Positions 7,596 through 15,995 of a stretch of DNA of 64,000 bases are shown in pieces. The stretch is taken from positions 1 to 64,000 of the forward strand of contig NZ_JAAIVB010000078.1 of the NCBI RefSeq assembly GCF_010974945.1. The letters are read 5' to 3'. Each line of letters opens with the position of its first letter. The stretch's first letter is position 1. The notes under the pieces are model-generated. The model was not told the origin of the DNA. It did no database searches and worked only from the letters and a program-made list of their open reading frames with translations. Both the position numbers and the translations under genes were made by a program. The DNA is from Noviherbaspirillum galbum (GTDB lineage: Bacteria > Pseudomonadota > Gammaproteobacteria > Burkholderiales > Burkholderiaceae_D).

Positions 7596-9737
7596 TCAGG
7601 CCGCGCGCACCGGAATCACCCGCCGCTTCTTTTCCAGCAGGAGCGGCGCGCACAGGTCGTCGCTCTGGTGGATGACGACGCAATCCATGCACTGGAAGCA
7701 TTCGTCGTAGCGGATGGCGCCGTCCTTGCGGATCGCGCCATAGTCGCATCGATGGCGGCAGGTCTGGCAGGGCGTGCCGCATTCCTTCCGGCGCGGCAGC
7801 CAGTTCCACAGGCGCACCCGCCCCAGCACCGCCAGGCCGGCGCCGAACGGACACAGATAACGGCAGAACGCCTTGTAGACGAGCGCATTGAGGGCCAGCA
7901 GTCCGGCGGCATACAGCACGTAAGGCCAGGCGCGGACGAAGTTGAGAGTGATGGCCGTCTTGAAGGGTTCGAGCTCGACGAGCCTGTCGGTCCAGGCCGG
8001 CGACCACCAGGCGCAAGCCAGGATCCCCGCCAGCGCGATGTATTTCAGGCCGCGCAATGCCTGGTCCGTCCGCCTGCCCACGCGCCATTGCGGCACGCGC
8101 AGCAGCCGCGCGGCTTTGGCAACGAATTCCTGCATGGCGCCGAAGGGACAGAGCCAGCCGCAGAATGTGCCCCGTCCCCAAATGAACAGGCTGACCAGCA
8201 CCCCTCCCCATAACACGATCGACATCGGGTCGTACATGAGATACGACAGGTCGCGCTTTTCATGGAGCGCCTGGACCAGCCCGGTGAGGTTGACGATGGA
8301 TAACTGCCCTTGCGCGAACCAGCCGATGAAAACAAGGGTGAAGCCGAGAAAGCCCGTGCGGATGCGCCCGAAGCGGCGGCCGTCCGCCACCAGTCCGCGC
8401 CAGCGCAGCAGGGCGGCGAACAGCAGCGCCAGCGCCGCGACGGCCAGCGCGATTTCCATCCAGCGCTGCTTCCAGATCGGCAGCCAGCCCTTGTTGTCGG
8501 GCTCCGGCTTGACGACGAATCGTGCCGGCAAAGCCAGCGAAAAAGAAAAATCGCGGGTGAATTTCTCGGGGTAGATCTGGCCCTTGAAGCGCTGTACCTT
8601 GAAGGCGAACTGCATGGGCAGCGCGGGGTCGAGACCGCTCTGCGCGATGACGCGGAAAATCTTGAACTGCCTGCCCTGCAGCGGCGAGTCCGCTGGCGGC
8701 TTCAGGTCGAAGTTCAGGTCGCGCATCTCCATCGGCAGGCCGCCCTGGCTGAGGACGAGGCGGTCGGATACCGTGCCGGGCACGAAGCTGTCCGACACGA
8801 TGCCGTAGCGGCCGCGCCAGGAAACGAGCAAGGCATGGTCGCCGGGCTCGAGCCGGCCCTTCAGGCGCTCCTGGTCGCGCGGCGTCAACAGGCTCTGGGC
8901 GGCGGACGGCACGGACAAGGGCGTCACCGCGAGGTCAATGAAGCTCGACGACGGCTGCGACACGGCCTCCTGGTCGATACCTTCCGCTTCGCTGCCGGCG
9001 AAGGCACGTTCGACGGCGGCATTATCGAGCTGCAGGCGGGATAGCAGTCCCGCGGCTTGCAGCTCTTCAGGGCGCAGGCGTTCCAGATAGTTTTGCCGGA
9101 CGCGGGCGATCCGGTCCGGATCGCTGCCGCCGGAAAAGCCGAGCCGCGCGCGCGCCACCTTCAAGGCGGCGGCGATCACGCTCTGGTTGATGATGCGCAC
9201 GGAGGCGGTGGCTTTCGCCACGCCATCGATATGAACGTTGCCGGCGTCGTTGCCGGCGCGGTTGCGCGGCGCGGCGTCGATGGCAATGTTCTGGCGCAGC
9301 GAGAGGCCGCGGTACTGCGCGGCAAAGCGGTGCAGCGGCGCTTCGCCCAGGCCGTCGAGGAACACCGGCTCATGATGCGAGATCACGCGCACGTCCACGA
9401 ACTCGCCGGACGGGCCGAGCAGCACCAGCATGTTGACCGGAACGCCCGCGAATCCCGGAATGGCAACGAAGTCGATCGACTCGAAGGCATAGCCGACGAG
9501 ATCGTTGCTGGTAGCGTTTTGCTTGAACACCGGCCAGACCGGCAAGGCCGGGTCGCGCTCGCCGAGCAGATAGGGCGAGGGGAAGGCGCGCGCCATGGCG
9601 TCGCGCGTCATGACGCCGGCACGCGCCTCGCGGCCCGCCATCAGCAGGCTCAGGCCGGACAGCAGCAGGAAGGTAACGATGAACTCCATGGCCATGCGGA
9701 ACACGGCATGGCGGCGCGTTGCGGATAGGGCCAGCAT
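7596..9737 (-). CDS. NosR-like flavin/Fe-S membrane protein
   Basis: A 713-residue polytopic protein with the full NosR plan. An N-terminal membrane anchor is followed by a periplasmic FMN-binding domain with Thr177 in DGVAKATAS as the probable flavinylation site (usual form SGATxT). Then come five to six membrane helices with FCGWLCPFG (about 526-533) and FCRYLCPFG (about 624-632). A C-terminal pair of 4Fe-4S clusters follows (Cys653/657/660/664 and Cys680/683/686/696). NosR normally supports N2O reductase, but no nosZ or other nos gene is here. It sits between the MoxJ-like gene (16 bases) and apbE (24 bases) in the pedF operon. Electron transfer between the quinone pool and the periplasm linked to alcohol oxidation is my inference. 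No clear ribosome site supports the chosen ATG. Confidence 0.85.
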   Translation of the reverse strand: MLALSATRRHAVFRMAMEFIVTFLLLSGLSLLMAGREARAGVMTRDAMARAFPSPYLLGERDPALPVWPVFKQNATSNDLVGYAFESIDFVAIPGFAGVPVNMLVLLGPSGEFVDVRVISHHEPVFLDGLGEAPLHRFAAQYRGLSLRQNIAIDAAPRNRAGNDAGNVHIDGVAKATASVRIINQSVIAAALKVARARLGFSGGSDPDRIARVRQNYLERLRPEELQAAGLLSRLQLDNAAVERAFAGSEAEGIDQEAVSQPSSSFIDLAVTPLSVPSAAQSLLTPRDQERLKGRLEPGDHALLVSWRGRYGIVSDSFVPGTVSDRLVLSQGGLPMEMRDLNFDLKPPADSPLQGRQFKIFRVIAQSGLDPALPMQFAFKVQRFKGQIYPEKFTRDFSFSLALPARFVVKPEPDNKGWLPIWKQRWMEIALAVAALALLFAALLRWRGLVADGRRFGRIRTGFLGFTLVFIGWFAQGQLSIVNLTGLVQALHEKRDLSYLMYDPMSIVLWGGVLVSLFIWGRGTFCGWLCPFGAMQEFVAKAARLLRVPQWRVGRRTDQALRGLKYIALAGILACAWWSPAWTDRLVELEPFKTAITLNFVRAWPYVLYAAGLLALNALVYKAFCRYLCPFGAGLAVLGRVRLWNWLPRRKECGTPCQTCRHRCDYGAIRKDGAIRYDECFQCMDCVVIHQSDDLCAPLLLEKKRRVIPVRAA

Positions 9738-9753
9738 GAGGAGGGATCAGGGC

Positions 9754-10584
9754 TCAGGGCTTGACCGGATTGACGCCGTATTTGCGGAAGATGGCGGCAA
9801 GCTCGCCCGATTCCACCAGGTCATTCATGGCCGCCTGCAGCGCCTTCGCTAGTTCGAGGTTTTCCTTCTTTACCGCCAGCCCGGCGACCCAGCCCTGTCC
9901 CGGCAAGCGGGCGAAGCGCACGTCCGACATCGCGAGATTGGCATCGCCCTTCATGCCGGACTCGATCTCGGACTGCGTGGCGAGCACCGCGGCGAGTTCT
10001 CCCGCGCGCAGTTTTTCCATGGCATCGGTGGCATGTTCGAAAATGCGCACGTCGTTGCGGTAGCGGCCTTCCCCTTCGCCCAGCAGCAGCATGGCGGCGA
10101 TGGATACCTTTTCCACGCCGACGGGCTTGCCGGCGATGCAGTCGATGCCGTCGCACTGCGGTACCTTGCGGACGTCGCGCACGAGGCGCACCCGGTCGCG
10201 GTAATAGGGCGCGAAGATCTCGACCCGCTTGTTGTCTTCCATCAGCCGGCGGTCGACGGGAACGTGCATCATCACGTCGGCGGGGCCGTATCCGAGGTAA
10301 TGACCTTTCCAGACCATGTTGCGCAAGTCGTCGTTGACTTCCTCGCCGGCGTCGAAGGGCAGCAGGCTCATCTTGAGGCCCAGCTTGCCCGCGAGGGCGT
10401 TGGCGATGTCGACGTCGATGCCGGCGCCGTTGTCGGAAAACGGCGGCATGCCCTTGTAGACCGCCACCTTCAGGACGCCGGTCTTCTTCGCCTCGGCGAG
10501 ATCGGCCCAGGCCGGCATCGCGGCCGCCAGGGCGCAGGCGGCCAGCAACAGGATGCGCGCGACGCGCGTGCTTGCTTGTTTCAT
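9754..10584 (-). CDS. MoxJ-like quinoprotein-associated substrate-binding protein
   Basis: A 276-residue periplasmic protein of the extracellular solute-binding family 3 fold, in the branch found with PQQ dehydrogenases (MoxJ/XoxJ-like). It has a signal peptide ending at AMPAWA, then GVLKVAVYKGMPPFSDNGAGIDVDIANALA, the usual start of this fold. No ABC permease or ATPase lies nearby, so transport is unlikely. XoxJ/MoxJ proteins are proposed to help activate the dehydrogenase. The ATG at 10584 follows GGAG with 6 bases spacing; the ATG at 10596 lacks a site. Second gene of the pedF operon. Confidence 0.88.
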   Translation of the reverse strand: MKQASTRVARILLLAACALAAAMPAWADLAEAKKTGVLKVAVYKGMPPFSDNGAGIDVDIANALAGKLGLKMSLLPFDAGEEVNDDLRNMVWKGHYLGYGPADVMMHVPVDRRLMEDNKRVEIFAPYYRDRVRLVRDVRKVPQCDGIDCIAGKPVGVEKVSIAAMLLLGEGEGRYRNDVRIFEHATDAMEKLRAGELAAVLATQSEIESGMKGDANLAMSDVRFARLPGQGWVAGLAVKKENLELAKALQAAMNDLVESGELAAIFRKYGVNPVKP

Positions 10585-10645
10585 GCTTGTCTCCATTGTC
10601 GTTGTTATGTGAAAAAGGCTTCAGGCCCGCGCGCCGGGCACCGCC

Positions 10646-11119
10646 TTATTTGACTTCGCGGCGGGTCTCGAGATAAGACTTGACGGACCAGAAGGCTTCC
10701 TGCGACAGGATGCCCTCGAACTTCGGCATGTAGACCGCGCCGTTGCGCACCTTGCCGTTGCGGACCGAGCTGAGGAAGTACTTGTCGACGTCCTTGTAGC
10801 AAGCCTTTTTCTTGCTTTCGTTGGCGAGCTTGACGCAGTCGCGGTCGAGCATGCGCAGGTCGGGCGCGATGCCGCCGGAAATCGCTTCGATGCCGTGGCA
10901 GCGCGCGCAGTTCTGGTTATAGGCGGAACTGCCGATGCGGATGGCGTCCTTGTTGCCGGAGAACGGATTCTCTTCACGCCACTGATCGCCGAGCTGCGGC
11001 AGTCCCTTGGTGTCGACGGCCTGCGGCGTGACGTCGCCGTGGGCTGCCGCGGTGGCGGTGTAGAAGGCGGTGCCGGCGACGATCGCGGCGGCGAGGGCGT
11101 GGGTGAGCAGGGTTTTCAT
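10646..11119 (-). CDS. pedF: Cytochrome c-550 PedF
   Basis: Periplasmic monohaem cytochrome c accepting electrons from PQQ alcohol dehydrogenase. The product is 157 residues with a signal peptide ending AHG. The haem site is Cys71-x-x-Cys74-His75 (NCARCHG), and Met131 in VYMPKF is the probable axial ligand. Cys95 and Cys107 may form a disulphide as in PedF relatives. The ATG follows AAGGAGAGACC. First gene of the unit pedF, MoxJ-like, NosR-like, apbE, with a perfect sigma-54 promoter 41 bases upstream. Confidence 0.93.
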   Translation of the reverse strand: MKTLLTHALAAAIVAGTAFYTATAAAHGDVTPQAVDTKGLPQLGDQWREENPFSGNKDAIRIGSSAYNQNCARCHGIEAISGGIAPDLRMLDRDCVKLANESKKKACYKDVDKYFLSSVRNGKVRNGAVYMPKFEGILSQEAFWSVKSYLETRREVK

Positions 11120-11159
11120 GGTCTCTCCTTGTTGGTGGATGCGGGTTTCCCACGAATAG

Positions 11160-11174
11160 GCAAGTCCTGTGCCA
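11160..11174 (-). promoter_or_regulatory. sigma-54 promoter of the pedF operon
   Basis: The minus strand reads TGGCACAGGACTTGC, a perfect -24/-12 match and identical to the exaC promoter at 13 of 15 positions. It lies 41 bases before the pedF ATG. Confidence 0.85.
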
Positions 11175-11225
11175 CTGGATTTTTCCTTCCCGCGCAGTCT
11201 TTTGCGGCCGGGATGCGCGCCATGC

Positions 11226-11263
11226 TGCTGCAATTTGGAACACCGCTGTCACGTCCTGCAACA
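11226..11263. promoter_or_regulatory. Paired upstream activating sites of pedF
   Basis: Site 1 (11247-11263) is TGTCAC-GTCCT-GCAACA, with the same half-sites as the exaC site. Site 2 (11226-11242) is TGCTGC-AATTT-GGAACA. The centres lie 21 bases apart, and 60-80 bases upstream of the -24 box. Confidence 0.6.
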
Positions 11264-11317
11264 GGCTTGTCCGCGGTAGAATGCCCGGTGTCCTACCCGC
11301 CCCGTTCGCCGTCCTCC

Positions 11318-12100
11318 ATGCCCTTCACTTTCGCCCATCCGGCCGCCATTCTCCCCGTGCGCCGCTTCTGGCCGGCGGCCAACGCGCAGGCTCTCGCGAT
11401 CGGCAGCATGAGTCCCGACTTCGCCTACTTCTTCAAGCTGGGCGTACCGGGATGGTTCAGCCACAGCCTGGCCGGCATCGCCTTCTTCTGCGTTCCGGCG
11501 GGGCTGGTGGCTTACGTCCTGTACTACCTGTTGCTGAAAGGGCCGCTGCTTGCGCTGATGCCCGCATCCCTGGGGCGCAGGCTGAACGGCGACCCCGCGG
11601 CCTGGGTGCCGCGCACGGCGCGCGACCTGCTCGTGCTGCTGGCCTCGTTCGCGGCGGGCGCGGCGACGCATCTCGCATGGGACAGCTTCACGCATGGCAA
11701 TACGCTGCCGACGCGTTACTGGACCTGGCTGCACCAACCGCTTGCCCTCGCCGATGGCGTGTTCCTGCCGCTCTACAACCTGCTGCAGCATGCCAGCACA
11801 GCGCTCGGACTCGCGGTGCTCGCGTTGTGGATCGCACGCTGGTGGATCCGGACGCCGGCAAGCGACGCGCCGCATGCCGGCTTGCGGCCGGGCGCCCGCG
11901 TCCTGGTGCTGGCCGGGCTGGCCGCCGCCGCCGTGCTGGGCTGGGTTGCCGGCACCGCGGGACTCGGTCCGGTGTCGCTGGAAAGGCTGCTCTTCTTCGG
12001 CATCGTGCGTAGCGTGCGCTACGCGAGCGCGGCGCTGCTGCTGTATGCGGTTGCCGTGCAGATCCGCGCCCTTCATGCCGGACGTCGCCTGCTGTCCTGA
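11318..12100 (+). CDS. DUF4184 family membrane protein
   Basis: A 260-residue integral membrane protein of family DUF4184. The N-terminus MPFTFAHPAA and the polar motifs GSMSPDFAYFF and HLAWDSFTHG are typical: conserved His and Asp residues on membrane helices resemble the metal site of membrane-bound hydrolases. About six hydrophobic segments are seen. It is transcribed divergently from the pedF operon. ATG at 11318 was chosen because the family starts with this motif. No function is known; there is no sign that it belongs to the alcohol regulon. Confidence 0.8.
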   Translation: MPFTFAHPAAILPVRRFWPAANAQALAIGSMSPDFAYFFKLGVPGWFSHSLAGIAFFCVPAGLVAYVLYYLLLKGPLLALMPASLGRRLNGDPAAWVPRTARDLLVLLASFAAGAATHLAWDSFTHGNTLPTRYWTWLHQPLALADGVFLPLYNLLQHASTALGLAVLALWIARWWIRTPASDAPHAGLRPGARVLVLAGLAAAAVLGWVAGTAGLGPVSLERLLFFGIVRSVRYASAALLLYAVAVQIRALHAGRRLLS

Positions 12101-12200
12101 ATGAGGCCGTGGAGTCATAAGCAGATAACCAGAATGTACGAGGACGACATGGCGGATTGATATCATGTACTCTCCTGGAGAAGAGAACGAGGAGAATGCC

Positions 12201-13376
12201 ATGCACCACGAGGATGGCCCGGCGGCCGCGAAACCGTCGTACACGCTCTGGCAGCTCGTCCGCTACATGCTGCGTCTCGGCAGCCTCGGATTCGGCGGAC
12301 CGGTCGCCCTCGTCGGCTACATGCACCGCGACCTCGTGGAGGACCGGCGCTGGATATCCGAGGCGGATTACAAGGAAGGCCTGGCGCTCGCCCAGCTCGC
12401 GCCCGGACCGCTGGCGGCGCAGCTTGGCATCTACCTCGGCTATGTGCATTACCGCATCCGCGGCGCCACCCTCGCCGGCCTCGCCTTCGTGCTCCCCTCT
12501 TTCCTCATGGTGGTCGCGCTGGGATGGGCCTACGTCCGTTTCGGCGGCCTGCCATGGATGCAGGCGGTGTTCTACGGCGTCGGCGCGGCCGTGATCGGCA
12601 TCATCGCGATGAGCGCCAGGAAGCTGACGGAAAAGAGCGTCGGCAAGGACAAGCTGCTCTGGGCCATCTATCTTGTCCTTGCCGTGGTCACCGTAGTCAC
12701 CGAGTCCGAGATCGCCTGGCTGTTCATCGCGGCGGGCATCCTGGTCTGGCTGCTACGCGCACCGCCGCGCTGGCCGGGCAAGCTGCAGGCGGCCGCCCTG
12801 ACCCAGATGCCGCTCGCCGGCAGCCTCCTCGGCTCGGTCGATGGCTCGGTGCTGGCGCAGGTCGGCATCTTCTTCGCGAAGGCCGGCGCCTTCGTCTTCG
12901 GTTCCGGCCTCGCGATCGTGCCTTTCCTGTACGGCGGCGTGGTGACCGAACACCACTGGCTCAACGACAAGCAATTCGTCGATGCCGTCGCCGTTGCGAT
13001 GATCACTCCCGGGCCGGTGGTGATCACCGTCGGCTTCATCGGCTACCTGATCGCCGGGCTGTCCGGCGCGAGCGTGGCCGCGTTCGCCACCTTCGTGCCT
13101 TGCTACCTGTTCACCATCATCCCGGCGCCATACTTCAAGCGCTACGGCAGGCTGCCCGGCGTGGTGGCCTTCGTGGACGGCATCACCGCCGCGGCGGTCG
13201 GCGCCATCGCCGGCTCGGTGATCGTGATCGCGCGGCGTTCCATCGTCGACCTGCCGACCGCCTGCATCGCCATCGGGACGGTGCTGCTGCTGTTGAAGTT
13301 CAGGAAGCTGCAGGAGCCCGCCATCATCGTCATCGCTGCCGTGCTCGGCCTGGTGCTGCATCCCCTGCTGCATTGA
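12201..13376 (+). CDS. chrA: Chromate transporter, CHR family
   Basis: A 391-residue inner-membrane protein of the long (two-domain) CHR family, which exports chromate by proton-coupled antiport. The two halves carry the repeated family signatures: GFGGPVALVGYMHRDLVEDR and LAQLAPGPLAAQLG in the first, FGSGLAIVPFLYGG and AMITPGPVVITVGFIGY in the second. ATG at 12201 has GAGGAG 9 bases before it; an earlier in-frame ATG at 12165 has none. No chrB regulator lies alongside. Substrate is assigned by family; other oxyanions are possible. Confidence 0.88.
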   Translation: MHHEDGPAAAKPSYTLWQLVRYMLRLGSLGFGGPVALVGYMHRDLVEDRRWISEADYKEGLALAQLAPGPLAAQLGIYLGYVHYRIRGATLAGLAFVLPSFLMVVALGWAYVRFGGLPWMQAVFYGVGAAVIGIIAMSARKLTEKSVGKDKLLWAIYLVLAVVTVVTESEIAWLFIAAGILVWLLRAPPRWPGKLQAAALTQMPLAGSLLGSVDGSVLAQVGIFFAKAGAFVFGSGLAIVPFLYGGVVTEHHWLNDKQFVDAVAVAMITPGPVVITVGFIGYLIAGLSGASVAAFATFVPCYLFTIIPAPYFKRYGRLPGVVAFVDGITAAAVGAIAGSVIVIARRSIVDLPTACIAIGTVLLLLKFRKLQEPAIIVIAAVLGLVLHPLLH

Positions 13377-13515
13377 GGCATGCCGACCTGGCCTGCGGGG
13401 AAGGCGTCTTGCGGCTTGAATCTTTACTCTAAACATTGCGTGCCTTACAGCGCGCCGCCCTGCCCGCGTCCGGCGCGCTGTAAGATGTCGCATCGAGAGT
13501 GCGACGGAGACAAGC

Positions 13516-15165
13516 ATGCCATGGCCTACCCATGAGGTCACCAACCAGGTGCCCGAACTGCAGGACTACAACCTCTTCCTGACCGATCCTGCCTTGCAGG
13601 AAAACGCCCGCCGCGAAGGCGCTGACTGGTACCGGGAAAACCTCGCGCGCTTCGGCGAAGAGCTCGGGCGGAAGGAAACGCTGGAACTCGGCGAACAAGC
13701 CAACCGGTTCCTGCCGGAACTTTCCACCCATGACCGCTTCGGCAACCGGGTAGACAAGGTCGATTTCCACCCGAGCTGGCATGCCCTGCTGGCGCTGCTG
13801 CGGCGCGAAGGCCTGCATGCCATGCCCTGGTCCGATCCGCGCCCGGGAGCGCACGTCGCGCGCGCCGCCGGTTATTTCCTGCAAGCCCAGGTGGAAGCCG
13901 GATCGCTCTGCCCGACCACCATGACCTTCGCGTCCATCCCGGTGCTGCAGAACGAACCCTCCCTGTTCGCCGGCCTGCGCGACAAGCTGTTTTCCAGGGA
14001 GCACGATCCGCGCGACCTGCCGATCGCGCAAAAGAAATCCATCATGATCGGCATGGGCATGACCGAGAAGCAGGGCGGCTCCGACGTGCGCACCAACAGC
14101 ACCATGGCGCGTCCGCTGAATGGCGAGGGCCGCGGCGCGGAATATGCGCTGACCGGCCACAAGTGGTTTTTCTCGGCGCCGATGTGCGACGCCCACCTCG
14201 TGCTGGCACGGACGGAGAATGGCGTGTCCTGCTTCTTCGTGCCGCGCTGGCGTGCCGACGGCGGCAAGAACAGCGTGCTGGTGCAGCGCCTGAAGGACAA
14301 GCTCGGCAACCGTTCCAACTCCAGCAGCGAAGTCGAGTTCCAGGAAGCCAGCGGCATCATGGTAGGCGATGAAGGACGCGGCGTTCCCACCATCATCGAG
14401 ATGGCCAACCATACCCGCCTTGACTGCGTCATCGGCAGCGCCGCCCTCATGCGCCAGGCCCTGGTACAGGCCATCCACCATGCGCGGCACCGCAGCGCGT
14501 TCGGCCGCCATCTCGCCGATCAGCCGCTGATGCGCAACGTCCTGGCCGATCTCGCGCTCGAATCCGAGGCCGCCACCCTGCTCATGCTGAGGCTGGCGCG
14601 ATCCTTCGAAGCGCCGTCCGATCCGCTGGAGCGCGCGTGGCGGCGCATCGTCACGCCGGCGGCCAAGTTCTGGGTCTGCAAGCGAGCCATCGAGTTCGCC
14701 GGCGAGTGCATGGAAGTCTGGGGCGGCAACGGCTACGTCGAGACCGGCCCGATGGCCCGTCATTACCGGGAAGCGCCGGTGAATTCGATCTGGGAAGGAT
14801 CGGGCAACGTGATGTGCCTGGACGTGATGCGTGCCATCGAACGCGAACCCGAAGGCGCGTCGCTGCTGATGCAGGAACTGTCCCGGGCCGGCGCATCGCA
14901 TGCCGGCATGGCGGCCCTGCTGCAATCATTGAAGGAAAACCTGGCCGCGCCGCCGGAGCAGCGCGAAATGCTGGGACGCCGCTTCGTCCAGCAACTGGTC
15001 CTGGCGCTGCAAGGCAGCCTGATGCTGGCGCACGCGCCGGCGTGGATGGCGGATGCCTTCATCGACAGCCGTTCCGGCGCGGCCGGCGGCAGGGTCTACG
15101 GCACGTTGCGTGCGGACGCGGCGGCGCAGCAGCAGATCCTGCAGCGCGCCTTTCCCGCGGCTTAG
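13516..15165 (+). CDS. Acyl-CoA dehydrogenase, AidB-like
   Basis: A 549-residue flavoprotein of the AidB branch of acyl-CoA dehydrogenases: N-terminal TNQVPELQDYNLFLTDPAL, the FAD motif GMGMTEKQGGSDVRTN, RSAFGRHLADQPL, and the C-terminal MEVWGGNGYVETGPMARHYR followed by NSIWEGSGN. E. coli AidB is induced by alkylating agents and binds DNA through its tail. The C-terminal region here (about 470-549) is weakly conserved. The gene stands alone with its promoter in the gap after chrA. No Ada box was recognised. Its 3' end overlaps the convergent thioredoxin gene by 4 bases. Confidence 0.88.
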   Translation: MPWPTHEVTNQVPELQDYNLFLTDPALQENARREGADWYRENLARFGEELGRKETLELGEQANRFLPELSTHDRFGNRVDKVDFHPSWHALLALLRREGLHAMPWSDPRPGAHVARAAGYFLQAQVEAGSLCPTTMTFASIPVLQNEPSLFAGLRDKLFSREHDPRDLPIAQKKSIMIGMGMTEKQGGSDVRTNSTMARPLNGEGRGAEYALTGHKWFFSAPMCDAHLVLARTENGVSCFFVPRWRADGGKNSVLVQRLKDKLGNRSNSSSEVEFQEASGIMVGDEGRGVPTIIEMANHTRLDCVIGSAALMRQALVQAIHHARHRSAFGRHLADQPLMRNVLADLALESEAATLLMLRLARSFEAPSDPLERAWRRIVTPAAKFWVCKRAIEFAGECMEVWGGNGYVETGPMARHYREAPVNSIWEGSGNVMCLDVMRAIEREPEGASLLMQELSRAGASHAGMAALLQSLKENLAAPPEQREMLGRRFVQQLVLALQGSLMLAHAPAWMADAFIDSRSGAAGGRVYGTLRADAAAQQQILQRAFPAA

Positions 15166-15503
15166 ACCGCGCCTGGGGGCGACTGCAATTGCGCAAGCGC
15201 CTCGCGGATCTGGCCGGCGGAACCGGGCCGCACCAACCGGCCCACTTCCGCGCCGTCGCGCATGAACACCAGCGTGGGCCAAAGCTTCACGCGAAAGCTC
15301 CTGCCCAGCGGCCGGCCCCTGCCGTCCTCGATCTTGATGTGCCGCACTGCCGGATGGTCGTTCATTGCCGCGCCGATCGCATCCTGCGTTCCCATGCAGA
15401 TGCTGCACCACGGGGCTCCGAATTCGAGCACGACCGGGCCGTTGATGGCATCCACCTGTTCGCGCGACGGTTCCACGTCGGCATACTGGGTCGTCATTGA
15501 CAT
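15162..15503 (-). CDS. Thioredoxin family protein
   Basis: A 113-residue cytosolic thioredoxin-fold protein. The active site is APWCSICMG (Cys-Ser-Ile-Cys), unlike the classical CGPC, so its redox potential is probably different. The cis-proline is in LWPTLVFMRDG. No signal peptide is seen. The ATG at 15503 follows AAGGAAAG; an ATG two codons later is possible. It overlaps the aidB-like stop by 4 bases, convergently. It is likely a disulphide reductase of unknown partner. Confidence 0.85.
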   Translation of the reverse strand: MSMTTQYADVEPSREQVDAINGPVVLEFGAPWCSICMGTQDAIGAAMNDHPAVRHIKIEDGRGRPLGRSFRVKLWPTLVFMRDGAEVGRLVRPGSAGQIREALAQLQSPPGAV

Positions 15504-15694
15504 CTTTTCTTTCCTTGGTTTGATTCGCCTGTTCTCGTTGGAAAGCTTAAATCGCGGGCGGGTTCCCCGGGCCGCGCCTGAGGAATGACGAGCCGGTGAT
15601 GGCACTCCCCCGCCGTCTTGCAATCCAATCCCGTAATTGTATATATCATGGACCGGCCCCTAGCTTGCGCCGAGATGCTACACGGATACTCACG

Positions 15695-15976
15695 ATGGAA
15701 AAATTCTTGATCTGCAACGAGTTTGGACAGGCGCAGGAACTGAGCGGCGAGGAAGTCGTCGTGCCGGGCTGCGAAGAAATACAGTTCATCCTGCATGCCT
15801 GGCTGTATGACCGGCACGGAGGCTGGGCCGTCACGGAAAGGTCTTCCGGCAAGCGGATCGCCAGCGGCCCACAAGGCACGGAACATACTGCCCTCGCCCA
15901 GGTGGAAAGACAGATCGCCACCCATGGCAAGGAAACGCTGATGCGCGTGCTGGGCGCCGGCCGCAGGTCGGACTGA
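15695..15976 (+). CDS. Hypothetical protein, 93 residues
   Basis: A small soluble protein beginning MEKFLICNEFGQAQELSG. I do not recognise a family. It is acidic in the first half and has no signal peptide or membrane segment. The start was chosen as the first ATG giving a well-coded frame; no strong ribosome site precedes it. It lies 19 bases ahead of the GNAT gene and may be co-transcribed. The codon use is like that of its neighbours, which supports coding. Confidence 0.6.
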   Translation: MEKFLICNEFGQAQELSGEEVVVPGCEEIQFILHAWLYDRHGGWAVTERSSGKRIASGPQGTEHTALAQVERQIATHGKETLMRVLGAGRRSD

Positions 15977-15995
15977 CGCATCGAAGGGTGGCTCG

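Noticed and set aside
7596-9737. Denitrification (nos) locus
   Set aside because: Only a NosR-like protein and ApbE are present; no nosZ, nosD, nosF or nosY is found, and the neighbours are alcohol-oxidation genes.
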